Assembly: GCA_002398105.1 (NCBI GenBank)
Contig: DHCD01000034.1
Location: 26,063-34,975, forward strand
DNA length: 8,913 nt
Source: Syntrophomonas sp. UBA4911
Lineage (GTDB): Bacteria > Bacillota > Syntrophomonadia > Syntrophomonadales > Syntrophomonadaceae
Direction: 5' to 3'
Below are positions 1 to 6,345 of the stretch, piece after piece (the stretch's first letter is position 1; the number at the start of each line of letters is the position of its first letter). The notes beneath the pieces are model-generated. The model was not told the origin of the DNA, ran no database searches, and saw only the letters and a list, made by a program, of their open reading frames with translations. The translations under genes were made by a program, and so were the position numbers.

Positions 1-449
1 CGGAAGCGCTGAGACTGATAGAAAAAGCCAAGCAAAAAAAGGTGAAGTTACTGCTCCCGACTGATGTGGTAATTACCGAAGAGATCGCGGCCGGCGCCTC
101 AGCTACCGTAGTGGGTGTCGACCAGGTACCGGAGCACATGATGATAGTGGATATCGGTCCTCGCACCATAGAAAAATATAAAGAAGAGATTTATCAGGCC
201 AAGACTATCATTTGGAACGGCCCCATGGGGGTCTATGAGTACGAACAGTTTGCCAGCGGAACCCGGGAGATAACCGAGGCCATGGCGAATTCATCCGCGG
301 TAAGTGTGATTGGCGGTGGAGACTCGGCGGTGGTAGCTCATGATATGGGTCTGGAAGAAAAAATAACTCATATATCGACTGGAGGAGGGGCCACCCTGGA
401 ATTCCTGGAAGGGATAAAACTGCCCGGTGTGGTGGCTTGTGGAGCTTAA
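1..449 (+). CDS. pgk: Phosphoglycerate kinase, C-terminal part (5' end outside window)
   Basis: Catalyses the ATP-forming transfer of phosphate from 1,3-bisphosphoglycerate to ADP in glycolysis, in the cytoplasm. Only the last 148 residues are present, read in frame from base 3 to the TAA at 447-449; a complete enzyme has about 395 residues, so roughly the C-terminal nucleotide-binding lobe is seen. Visible family motifs are LLPTDVV near the start, the conserved WNGPMGVYE block, the nucleotide-binding loop GGGDS and the terminal STGGGATLEFLEG segment that closes on substrate. The GTG at 42 is internal and is not a start, because family sequence continues upstream to the window edge. It is the first gene seen of a lower-glycolysis operon, followed by tpiA after 27 bp. 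No damage is visible. Identification is secure. Confidence 0.97.
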   Translation, partial: EALRLIEKAKQKKVKLLLPTDVVITEEIAAGASATVVGVDQVPEHMMIVDIGPRTIEKYKEEIYQAKTIIWNGPMGVYEYEQFASGTREITEAMANSSAVSVIGGGDSAVVAHDMGLEEKITHISTGGGATLEFLEGIKLPGVVACGA

Positions 450-460
450 ACCGGGGAGGA

Positions 461-466
461 AGGAGG
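461..466 (+). promoter_or_regulatory. tpiA ribosome binding site that decides between two TTG starts
   Basis: A perfect AGGAGG, in a longer purine run from 453. An ATG begins immediately after it at 467 but is out of frame with tpiA and has no spacing, so it is an unlikely start. The in-frame candidates are TTG at 471 (4 nt away) and TTG at 477 (10 nt away). Confidence 0.8.
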
Positions 467-476
467 ATGTTTGGGC

Positions 477-1226
477 TTGAGAACTCCGCTCATAGTAGCT
501 AACTGGAAGATGAATAAGAGCATTCAGGATACCGAGGCCTTTGTGCGGGAACTGCTGCCGCTGTTAAGCAGCGTAACCGCAGCGGAAGTTGTGGTTTGTC
601 CGCCTTTTACCAGTCTTCCAGCCTTGCGGGGAGCACTGTCAGGTTCCGGGATCAGAGTGGGGGCGCAGAACCTGTTCTGGGAGATGAAAGGGGCCTATAC
701 CGGGGAAATATCGCCCTTGATGCTGGTGGACGCCGGCTGCAGTTATGTGATATTGGGACATTCGGAACGACGCCAGATAATGGGGGAAAACGACGCCATT
801 ATTAACCGTAAGGTAAAGGCAGCCCTGGATGCAGGTATGGTTCCTATTCTCTGCGTGGGTGAGACCTTGCAGGAACGGGAGAACCATATGGCCCGGGAAG
901 TGGTCAAAGAACAAATTACCCGGGACCTGAAGGACATATCCTTTGCCCCCGGAGGCATGGTTATAGCTTATGAACCGGTATGGGCTATCGGTACCGGGGT
1001 AAACGCCAGCAGTGATGATGCTCAGGAGATGATCGGATTTATCCGCAATTGTCTGACCCGGTTATATAAAAGTGAACAGACGGAAGCTATCCGTATTCTT
1101 TATGGAGGCAGCGTCAAACCGGAGAATATTGCAGAGTTTATGGCAGAAGAAGATATTGACGGAGCCCTGGTGGGCGGAGCCAGCCTGCAGGCAGATTCTT
1201 TTGCCGGTATAGTGAGGTTTAAGTAG
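477..1226 (+). CDS. tpiA: Triosephosphate isomerase
   Basis: Interconverts dihydroxyacetone phosphate and glyceraldehyde 3-phosphate; a cytoplasmic TIM-barrel homodimer. From the TTG at 477 the protein is 249 residues, the normal family length. It begins MRTPLIVANWKMN, as family members usually do, and this is why I prefer 477 over the in-frame TTG at 471 (251 residues), which stays possible. No in-frame ATG exists near the N-terminus before the NWKMN motif. In 249-residue numbering the catalytic set is complete: Lys11 in NWKMN, electrophilic His95 in GHSERR, the base Glu166 in YEPVWAIGTG (whose second half is the flexible lid, loop 6), and the phosphate-binding YGGS near 209-212 and VGGASL near the end. 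It follows pgk by 27 bp, and its stop is 3 bp before gpmI, so these genes are likely translated from one message. Confidence 0.97.
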   Translation: MRTPLIVANWKMNKSIQDTEAFVRELLPLLSSVTAAEVVVCPPFTSLPALRGALSGSGIRVGAQNLFWEMKGAYTGEISPLMLVDAGCSYVILGHSERRQIMGENDAIINRKVKAALDAGMVPILCVGETLQERENHMAREVVKEQITRDLKDISFAPGGMVIAYEPVWAIGTGVNASSDDAQEMIGFIRNCLTRLYKSEQTEAIRILYGGSVKPENIAEFMAEEDIDGALVGGASLQADSFAGIVRFK

Positions 1227-1229
1227 AAA

Positions 1230-2762
1230 ATGATAAAGCCTGTGGTTTTAATGATACTTGACGGATGGGGCTTGCGTGATGCCGAGCAAGGCAATGCGGT
1301 TCTCCTGGCTGACCCTCGCAATTTCTATCGTTTACGGGATGAATATCCCTCGACCTGTTTAAAATGTTCCGGCCTGGATGTAGGTTTGCCTCCAGGATTG
1401 ATGGGGAACTCCGAAGTAGGCCATTTAAATATGGGCTCAGGCCGTATTGTATTTCAGGAAATAACCCGCATCAGCGGTGCTATAGAAGACGGCAGTTTCT
1501 ATAAAAACCGGGAGCTCAACGCGGCGGTGGATTATGCCCAAAAGCATAAAGGAGCCGTACATCTGATGGGATTACTTTCCGATGGGGGCGTACATAGTCA
1601 TATGGAGCATATTTACGCTCTGCTCCGGCTGTGCCGGGAGAGAGGAATCAAGGATGTATATGTGCATGCTTTCCTTGACGGCCGGGACGTGAACCCTAAG
1701 AGTGCAGCCCAATTTGTGACGGCTCTGGAAAAGAAAATGGGTGAACTGGGGGTGGGGAAGATCGCTTCCCTGTCGGGGCGCTATTATGCCATGGATAGGG
1801 ATAATCACTGGGAACGGATTGCCAAGGCCTATAATGCTCTGGTGCTGGGGGAAGGGCTCAAAGCACCCAACCCTTATGCCGCGGTTGCAAACAGCTATGA
1901 AGCCCGGGTCACCGATGAATTTGTGGAACCGGTGGTAATAGTTGATGATAAGGGTGATCCGGTAGCCACCATCAAGGATGGAGACGGGCTTATTTTCTTC
2001 AATTTCCGGGCTGATCGGGCCCGGCAGATTACCCGGGCCTTTGTGGATCCGGTTATGGATAAATTTGAGCGGCGCTTTCGTCCTCATATATATTACGTTT
2101 GCATGACTCAATATGATGCCGCTATTGACGCTCCGGTGGCTTTCAGACCTCAGAATCTGGATAACACTCTGGGGGAAGTACTGGGAGAACACAACCTGCA
2201 TCAGCTGAGGATTGCGGAGACGGAAAAATATGCTCATGTCACTTTCTTTTTCAATGGCGGAGTGGAGGAGCCCAACTCAGGCGAGGACCGCATTCTCATT
2301 CCCTCGCCCAATGTAGCTACCTACAATCTGCAGCCGGAAATGAGCGCCCCCGAAGTTACCGCCCGGGTGCTGGAGGCGATTGAGCGGGATTATTATGAAG
2401 TTATAATCATTAATTTTGCCAATCCTGATATGGTAGGCCATACCGGGGTACTGGAAGCTGCCGTTCAGGCAGTTAAAACGGTGGATGAATGTATGGCCCG
2501 GATAGTTGATGCCGTACTGGCCAAGGGAGGCTGCCTACTGGTAACGGCTGACCACGGCAATTGCGAGCTGATGATCTGCCAGGAGACCGGCAGCCCGCAT
2601 ACTGCCCATACTACCGACTTAGTTCCTTTTATACTGGTAGGAGACCAGTTTAAAGGCCGGAGTCTGCGCGCGGATGCTTCTCTGCGGGATGTGGCGCCGA
2701 CCATGCTTACCTTGTTGGGCATCCCGATACCGGAGGAAATGACGGGAAAATCGTTGATTTAA
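1230..2762 (+). CDS. gpmI: 2,3-bisphosphoglycerate-independent phosphoglycerate mutase
   Basis: Interconverts 3- and 2-phosphoglycerate with two Mn2+ ions through a phosphoserine intermediate; alkaline-phosphatase superfamily, cytoplasmic. At 510 residues it has the usual full length. Visible active-site elements are Asp11 in MILDGWG, nucleophile Ser61 in MGNSEVGH, His122 in DGGVHSH, the DGRDV loop near 150-154, the SGRYYAMDRD motif near 182-191, NFRADRARQ near 258-265, Lys333, the metal ligands Asp400 and His404 in NPDMVGHTG, Asp441-His442 in TADHGNCE, and His460 in SPHTAHT. The ATG lies 3 bp after the tpiA stop. No strong ribosome site precedes it, only GTGAGG inside the end of tpiA about 12 nt upstream, so translational coupling to tpiA is likely. 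In spore formers this mutase is known to be pH sensitive; nothing in the DNA speaks to that here. Confidence 0.97.
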   Translation: MIKPVVLMILDGWGLRDAEQGNAVLLADPRNFYRLRDEYPSTCLKCSGLDVGLPPGLMGNSEVGHLNMGSGRIVFQEITRISGAIEDGSFYKNRELNAAVDYAQKHKGAVHLMGLLSDGGVHSHMEHIYALLRLCRERGIKDVYVHAFLDGRDVNPKSAAQFVTALEKKMGELGVGKIASLSGRYYAMDRDNHWERIAKAYNALVLGEGLKAPNPYAAVANSYEARVTDEFVEPVVIVDDKGDPVATIKDGDGLIFFNFRADRARQITRAFVDPVMDKFERRFRPHIYYVCMTQYDAAIDAPVAFRPQNLDNTLGEVLGEHNLHQLRIAETEKYAHVTFFFNGGVEEPNSGEDRILIPSPNVATYNLQPEMSAPEVTARVLEAIERDYYEVIIINFANPDMVGHTGVLEAAVQAVKTVDECMARIVDAVLAKGGCLLVTADHGNCELMICQETGSPHTAHTTDLVPFILVGDQFKGRSLRADASLRDVAPTMLTLLGIPIPEEMTGKSLI

Positions 2763-2764
2763 TG

Positions 2765-2780
2765 GCCCCGCCATAGGGGC
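2765..2780 (+). other. Short GC hairpin between gpmI and eno
   Basis: GCCCC (2765-2769) can pair with GGGGC (2776-2780) around a 6-nt loop, starting 2 bp after the gpmI stop. There is no T-run after it, so it is not a standard terminator. It could protect the 3' end of the upstream message or mark a processing site, or it may be chance. Confidence 0.35.
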
Positions 2781-2826
2781 AGTAAATGAGTCGCGGCAGA
2801 TTATTTTATGAAGGGAGCAGATCAAG

Positions 2827-4113
2827 ATGAGTGTTATTGCTGATGTTTATGGGCGTGAGGTACTTGATTCCCGGGGTAATCCTACGGTGGAAGTAGAAGT
2901 AATATTAGAGGATGGAACCATGGGAAGGGCTATCGTACCTTCCGGGGCATCCACCGGCGCTCATGAGGCGGTGGAATTAAGGGATGGAGACAAAAACCGC
3001 TATAACGGCAACGGAGTATTAAAGGCGGTAGATAATGTAAATGACATTATTGCGCCGGAAGTTATCGGCATGGATTGTACTCATCAGGTGGATATTGATA
3101 CCCTGATGATAGAAATGGACGGTACCCCCAATAAGGGTAAACTAGGGGCCAACGCCATCCTGGGCGTTTCCCTGGCGGTAGCCCGGGCCGCGGCTAATTA
3201 CCTGGGGATACCGCTTTATCAGTATATTGGCGGGGTCAATGCCAGAGAAATACCGGTTCCGATGATGAATATTTTAAACGGCGGCAAACATGCTGATAAT
3301 AATGTGGATATTCAGGAGTTTATGATCATACCCTGTGGCGCGCCTTCCTTTGCCGAAGGTTTACGCATGGGGGTAGAAGTCTACCACGCCTTAAAAAAAG
3401 TATTGAACAGTAAAGGCCTGGCTACTGCAGTAGGGGATGAAGGTGGATTTGCTCCTGATCTGCCCTCCAACGAAGCGGCGATTGAGGTTATTTTGGAGGC
3501 TATTGCCGAGGCTGGTTACCAGGCGGGAAAAGATATTTATATCGGATTGGACGTAGCTGCCAGTGAAATTTTCCGGGAGGGCAAATACCACCTGGCAAGT
3601 TCCCGGCAGGTGCTGTCATCCCAGGAGATCGTGGACTTCTATGCCGGCCTGGTGGAGAAATATCCGGTGATATCGATTGAAGATGGTTTGGCCGAGGACG
3701 ATTGGGAAGGCTGGAAACTATTGACCGACCGTATCGGCAGTAAAGTACAATTGGTAGGAGACGACCTTTTTGTGACCAATACCGAAAGGCTGGCACAGGG
3801 AATTGAACTGGGGATCTGCAACAGTATCCTGATAAAAGTAAACCAGATCGGTACCCTGACGGAGACTCTGGATACTATTGAGATGGCTCGCCGGGCCGGG
3901 TATACCTGCGTTATTTCTCACCGTTCGGGAGAGACGGAAGACGCAACTATTGCTGATATTGCGGTAGCAACCGGCAGCGGGCAGATAAAGACCGGAGCTC
4001 CGGCCCGAACCGACCGGGTGGCCAAATACAACCAACTGTTAAGAATTGAGGAAGAATTGGATGAATTCGCTATCTACCGCGGAATCAAGAGTTTTTACAA
4101 TATCAAGAAATAA
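2827..4113 (+). CDS. eno: Enolase (phosphopyruvate hydratase)
   Basis: Dehydrates 2-phosphoglycerate to phosphoenolpyruvate with Mg2+; cytoplasmic, and in many bacteria also part of RNA-degradation complexes. The protein is 428 residues, the typical length. The ATG at 2827 is preceded by AAGGGAG with 9 nt spacing and gives the usual N-terminus (VYGREVLDSRGNPTVEVEV). Visible functional residues: the mobile SGASTG loop near 39-44, general acid/base Glu205 in GDEGGFAP, Mg ligands Asp242 (GLD), Glu285 (SIED) and Asp312 (GDD), catalytic Lys337 inside the signature ILIKVNQIGTLTET, SHRSGET at 364-370 and Lys388 in QIKTGAP. It lies 64 bp after gpmI and ends the glycolytic block. No anomalies. Confidence 0.98.
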   Translation: MSVIADVYGREVLDSRGNPTVEVEVILEDGTMGRAIVPSGASTGAHEAVELRDGDKNRYNGNGVLKAVDNVNDIIAPEVIGMDCTHQVDIDTLMIEMDGTPNKGKLGANAILGVSLAVARAAANYLGIPLYQYIGGVNAREIPVPMMNILNGGKHADNNVDIQEFMIIPCGAPSFAEGLRMGVEVYHALKKVLNSKGLATAVGDEGGFAPDLPSNEAAIEVILEAIAEAGYQAGKDIYIGLDVAASEIFREGKYHLASSRQVLSSQEIVDFYAGLVEKYPVISIEDGLAEDDWEGWKLLTDRIGSKVQLVGDDLFVTNTERLAQGIELGICNSILIKVNQIGTLTETLDTIEMARRAGYTCVISHRSGETEDATIADIAVATGSGQIKTGAPARTDRVAKYNQLLRIEEELDEFAIYRGIKSFYNIKK

Positions 4114-4121
4114 GGCAGCTA

Positions 4122-4150
4122 TTTTGTTTTCCACCCGTTTATGATAAAAT
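4122..4150 (+). promoter_or_regulatory. Possible sigma-A-type promoter for secG (extended -10)
   Basis: In the 109-bp gap between eno and secG, TGATAAAAT (4142-4150) gives a TGN extension plus TAAAAT, 5 of 6 matches to the -10 consensus. The -35 is poor: TTGTTT at 4124-4129 with a 15-bp spacer, or TTTTGT at 4122-4127 with 17. Transcription would start near 4157. No terminator is seen after eno, so secG may also be read from the glycolytic message. Confidence 0.45.
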
Positions 4151-4222
4151 AGATTTTGTCTTGTAAGATGACAGCAATTTTCGCCTTAAGCGGAATCTGA
4201 CTATACCCATGGAGGTGGAAAC

Positions 4223-4450
4223 ATGTTAAAAATAATACTATTAATATTCCAGATTATATGTGCTGTGAGTGTGATTGCCACTATCCTTTTGCAATCCGGT
4301 AAAAGTGCTGGTCTGTCAGGAAGTATTGCCGGCGGCGGCGAGGCCATTTTCGGTAAGAAAAAGGGTCTGGATGACTTGCTCAGCAAAATAACCGCCTATC
4401 TATGCGCAGTGTTTATGATACTGACACTGGTTCTGGCCATTATGGGCTAA
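4223..4450 (+). CDS. secG: SecG, preprotein translocase subunit
   Basis: Small non-essential subunit of the SecYEG protein-export channel in the cytoplasmic membrane, which helps SecA-driven translocation. The protein has 75 residues, as expected. Two membrane spans are visible (about 3-22 and 57-73), separated by the family's cytoplasmic loop: LLQSGKSAGLSGSIAGGGEA followed by IFGKKKGLDD. The ATG is preceded by GGAGGTGG at 4211-4218. It is 109 bp after eno and 41 bp before the HppA-like membrane protein, which shares its transcript up to the terminator at 6275. In Bacillus subtilis secG is followed directly by the esterase yvaK and then rnr; here another gene lies between. Confidence 0.95.
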   Translation: MLKIILLIFQIICAVSVIATILLQSGKSAGLSGSIAGGGEAIFGKKKGLDDLLSKITAYLCAVFMILTLVLAIMG

Positions 4451-4472
4451 ATATTCAACCTGACGTACTATG

Positions 4473-4494
4473 AGGGGATGGATATTATGCCATG
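4473..4494 (+). promoter_or_regulatory. Awkward translation start of the HppA-like gene
   Basis: The only Shine-Dalgarno-like run is AGGGG (4473-4477), 14 nt from the in-frame ATG at 4492, which is longer than usual. Two other ATGs lie between (4478 and 4487), sharing another frame; the one at 4487 has an ideal 9-nt spacing but would encode only six residues before a TGA at 4505-4507. No other in-frame start exists, since an in-frame stop lies at 4471-4473. Translation may be weak or reinitiate from the mini-ORF. Confidence 0.5.
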
Positions 4495-6255
4495 CAGAAT
4501 TATCTGATTTATATTCCTGTACTAGGAGCAGCAGGCTTATTGTTGGCCCTGTTTTTGGTATTGGGCATCAATCGTCTGCCTTCTGGGACAATTGCTGCCG
4601 ATGAAAATGCAGCGCAGAGCGGGAGTTTATTACAAGCTTTTTTAAGTAGATATTACATAATCGCTACCGGGGGCGCCCTGGTAGCTTTTTGTATATTGGG
4701 ATTTTTATACGGCTGGTCGTCAGCGCTATGTTTTTTGGTGGGCATAGGGACTGCCTTACTGCTGCTGCATCAAACTATTGCCAATTTGCAGCGGGCGGAA
4801 AACCGGGCTGCTGCTGCCGGCTCTGGCGGTAAAGCTGTGGCAGTATTGCTCTGTGCAGCCAGTGCTGTGGGGTTACTGGCATTTTCGGTAGTTTTTTTAG
4901 GATGCAGTCTGCTTTTTTTCTGCGTCGGTACTCCCATGGCCTTGGGTTTCTTTGTGTTGGGAGTCGCTTTGCCGGCTTTATTTTATGCGGTTGCCGGTAA
5001 TTTTCTGATTCCCGCAATTAAAACTGAAACAAGAGTATCAGAGGCCCTTAGGCCCGAAGCGGACTCAACTGCCGACCCCATCTTAGCTCTCCTGCACTCG
5101 GGAACTACCGTTCTTGATTTATGCAGTTCCTGTACCGCTGCCTTGGCAGGAACGATGATCATCGGCGCCTTGGGTATGGCCCAGTATGGATTTGGCGGAG
5201 TACTCCTGCCATTATTAATTTTTGCCGCCGCTGTGCCAGCCTATATGATTATCTTGTTGCTGATAATCATCCTGCGCAATTGGGGATGGTTGAAAGCAAC
5301 TGCTGTGTCATTGAGTCTTTTTGCCCTGTTCATGCTGGGGGCTGCTTTGGCGGCAATAAAATTTCTGCTTCCCGGCGAACAGATGAAAATTTTTCTTTCC
5401 TTTGGGGCGGGATGGGCAGCAGCCTTAATCTTGCTCCTGCCCTGGTACTTTACACCACCTGGCTTTTTTAATAAAACGCGTAGTTATCATATGCTGATTT
5501 CTATTCCGGTTCTGCTGCTGGCTCTGGCGTTAGCCTATTATACTTCCGGATTTTATGGTATTGCCATAGCTGTTCTGGCTGTAATTCTGTTTACCGGCAT
5601 AGCTGTATTCATGCAGACCCTGAACCCGATGCGGGATTATTCAAGGGGATTGATTGATGGTATTACAATGGAAAATGAAGAGCCGGCTGATAGCGAAAAG
5701 GTTTACCAGGAAATCGCGGCCGAACGGGACCATTATGATAAACCGGGCAGTTGTTTTAATATATGTTCGGCTGTTTTGGCAGCGATTGTCCTCTTGCTGG
5801 CCTTCACCCAGATGGCTCGAATGGGAGAGATACCCGTTTTAAATGGTGTGGTTTGGCTCAGCCTGGCGATAGGCGGTATTCTGCCCTATCTGTTTTCCGG
5901 CTGGATGGCCGGTGAGGACCGTAGCCCTTCAGAGGGATCAGGTCTTGAAGGCAATGAAATACCTGCAGATGAAATTTTGGATGATGTTAGGGATGATTTT
6001 TTGGGGCCTGATTTCAGTTATGATGCATATGGGGAGTCGCTGCTGGTGCTGGTAATGGCAACGGCCATACCGCTCCTGATGGGGCTTTTATTGGGTAAAC
6101 AGGCTTTGACCGCACTGCTTATTGGCGCTCTGGTATCAGCGGCCCTTCTGGCTACGCTGAGAGTCAGAGAATATCCTGGCATAGCCAATCTGAATCTTCT
6201 GCTGAAATTCCTGCTTATTGTTTCTCTGGCTTTGGTTATCCCCTGGATAGCATAA
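4492..6255 (+). CDS. Degenerate HppA-like (membrane pyrophosphatase fold) integral membrane protein, probable pseudoenzyme
   Basis: 587 residues, about 15 likely membrane spans, no signal peptide. By eye it follows the ion-translocating pyrophosphatase HppA from end to end: an N-terminal helix, G.LL.AFLSRYY then LGFLYGW and CFLVG with the N..RA..AA helix end (residues 44-108), the KAVAVLL...AVGLLAFSVV pair (114-135), SGFYGIAIAVLAV (352-364), NPMRDYSRGLIDGI where HppA has YGPI.DNAGGIAEM (378-391), GGILPYLFSG (461-470), PDFSYD then MGLLLGKQALTALLIGALVS (506-549), and NLNLLLKFLLIVSLA (566-580). Membrane PPases hydrolyse PPi to pump H+ or Na+, but the residues that do this are missing: the acidic block DVGADLVGK...DNVGDNVGD corresponds to non-acidic sequence at 171-215, EYYT reads WYFT (318-321), and the C-terminal NAGGAWDNAKK and GDTVGDPFKDT segments are deleted. 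The protein is 70 or more residues shorter than usual HppA. The frame is open and in-frame throughout, which argues for a retained protein. Enzyme activity is unlikely; the real role is unknown. It is cotranscribed with secG and ends at a terminator. Confidence 0.8.
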   Translation: MQNYLIYIPVLGAAGLLLALFLVLGINRLPSGTIAADENAAQSGSLLQAFLSRYYIIATGGALVAFCILGFLYGWSSALCFLVGIGTALLLLHQTIANLQRAENRAAAAGSGGKAVAVLLCAASAVGLLAFSVVFLGCSLLFFCVGTPMALGFFVLGVALPALFYAVAGNFLIPAIKTETRVSEALRPEADSTADPILALLHSGTTVLDLCSSCTAALAGTMIIGALGMAQYGFGGVLLPLLIFAAAVPAYMIILLLIIILRNWGWLKATAVSLSLFALFMLGAALAAIKFLLPGEQMKIFLSFGAGWAAALILLLPWYFTPPGFFNKTRSYHMLISIPVLLLALALAYYTSGFYGIAIAVLAVILFTGIAVFMQTLNPMRDYSRGLIDGITMENEEPADSEKVYQEIAAERDHYDKPGSCFNICSAVLAAIVLLLAFTQMARMGEIPVLNGVVWLSLAIGGILPYLFSGWMAGEDRSPSEGSGLEGNEIPADEILDDVRDDFLGPDFSYDAYGESLLVLVMATAIPLLMGLLLGKQALTALLIGALVSAALLATLRVREYPGIANLNLLLKFLLIVSLALVIPWIA

Positions 6256-6274
6256 CCGAATTATATAAGGAGGG

Positions 6275-6302
6275 AGCAGGGGGCTTAGCCCCACTGCTTT
6301 TT
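6275..6302 (+). terminator. Rho-independent terminator after the HppA-like gene
   Basis: AGCAGGGGGC (6275-6284) pairs with GCCCC (6288-6292) and CTGCT (6294-6298) around a TTA loop, with a single bulged A at 6293, giving a 10-bp GC-rich stem. It runs directly into TTTTT (6298-6302). It lies 20 bp after the stop codon and closes the transcript that carries secG and, if there is read-through from eno, the glycolytic genes. Confidence 0.9.
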
Positions 6303-6313
6303 GATGCTATAAT
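6285..6313 (+). promoter_or_regulatory. Extended -10 promoter for the esterase gene
   Basis: TGCTATAAT at 6305-6313 is a perfect TATAAT with a TGN extension. At a 17-bp spacing the -35 would be TTAGCC (6285-6290), only 3 of 6 matches and inside the preceding terminator hairpin; an extended -10 can tolerate this. Transcription should start near 6320, just upstream of the AGGAGG at 6334-6339. Confidence 0.7.
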
Positions 6314-6345
6314 TATTTCAAGAGGCATAGCGCAGGAGGCCGATC

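Noticed and set aside
1572..2237. Long antisense open frame (221 codons) across gpmI
   Set aside because: It lies wholly within gpmI, whose motifs are intact; the predicted protein has no recognisable domain and the frame follows from codon bias of the sense gene.
2763..2826. Terminator between gpmI and eno
   Set aside because: A 5-bp GC hairpin exists, but no T-run follows; eno is most simply cotranscribed with gpmI.
5121..5471. 116-codon forward frame inside the HppA-like gene
   Set aside because: Alternate frame of the membrane protein; the HppA-type motifs continue in the main frame on both sides, so there is no frameshift to explain.
4492..6255. Frameshifted or broken pseudogene
   Set aside because: The frame is continuous for 587 codons, and the missing segments are whole loops removed in frame with flanking helices conserved, so a retained protein is the better reading.
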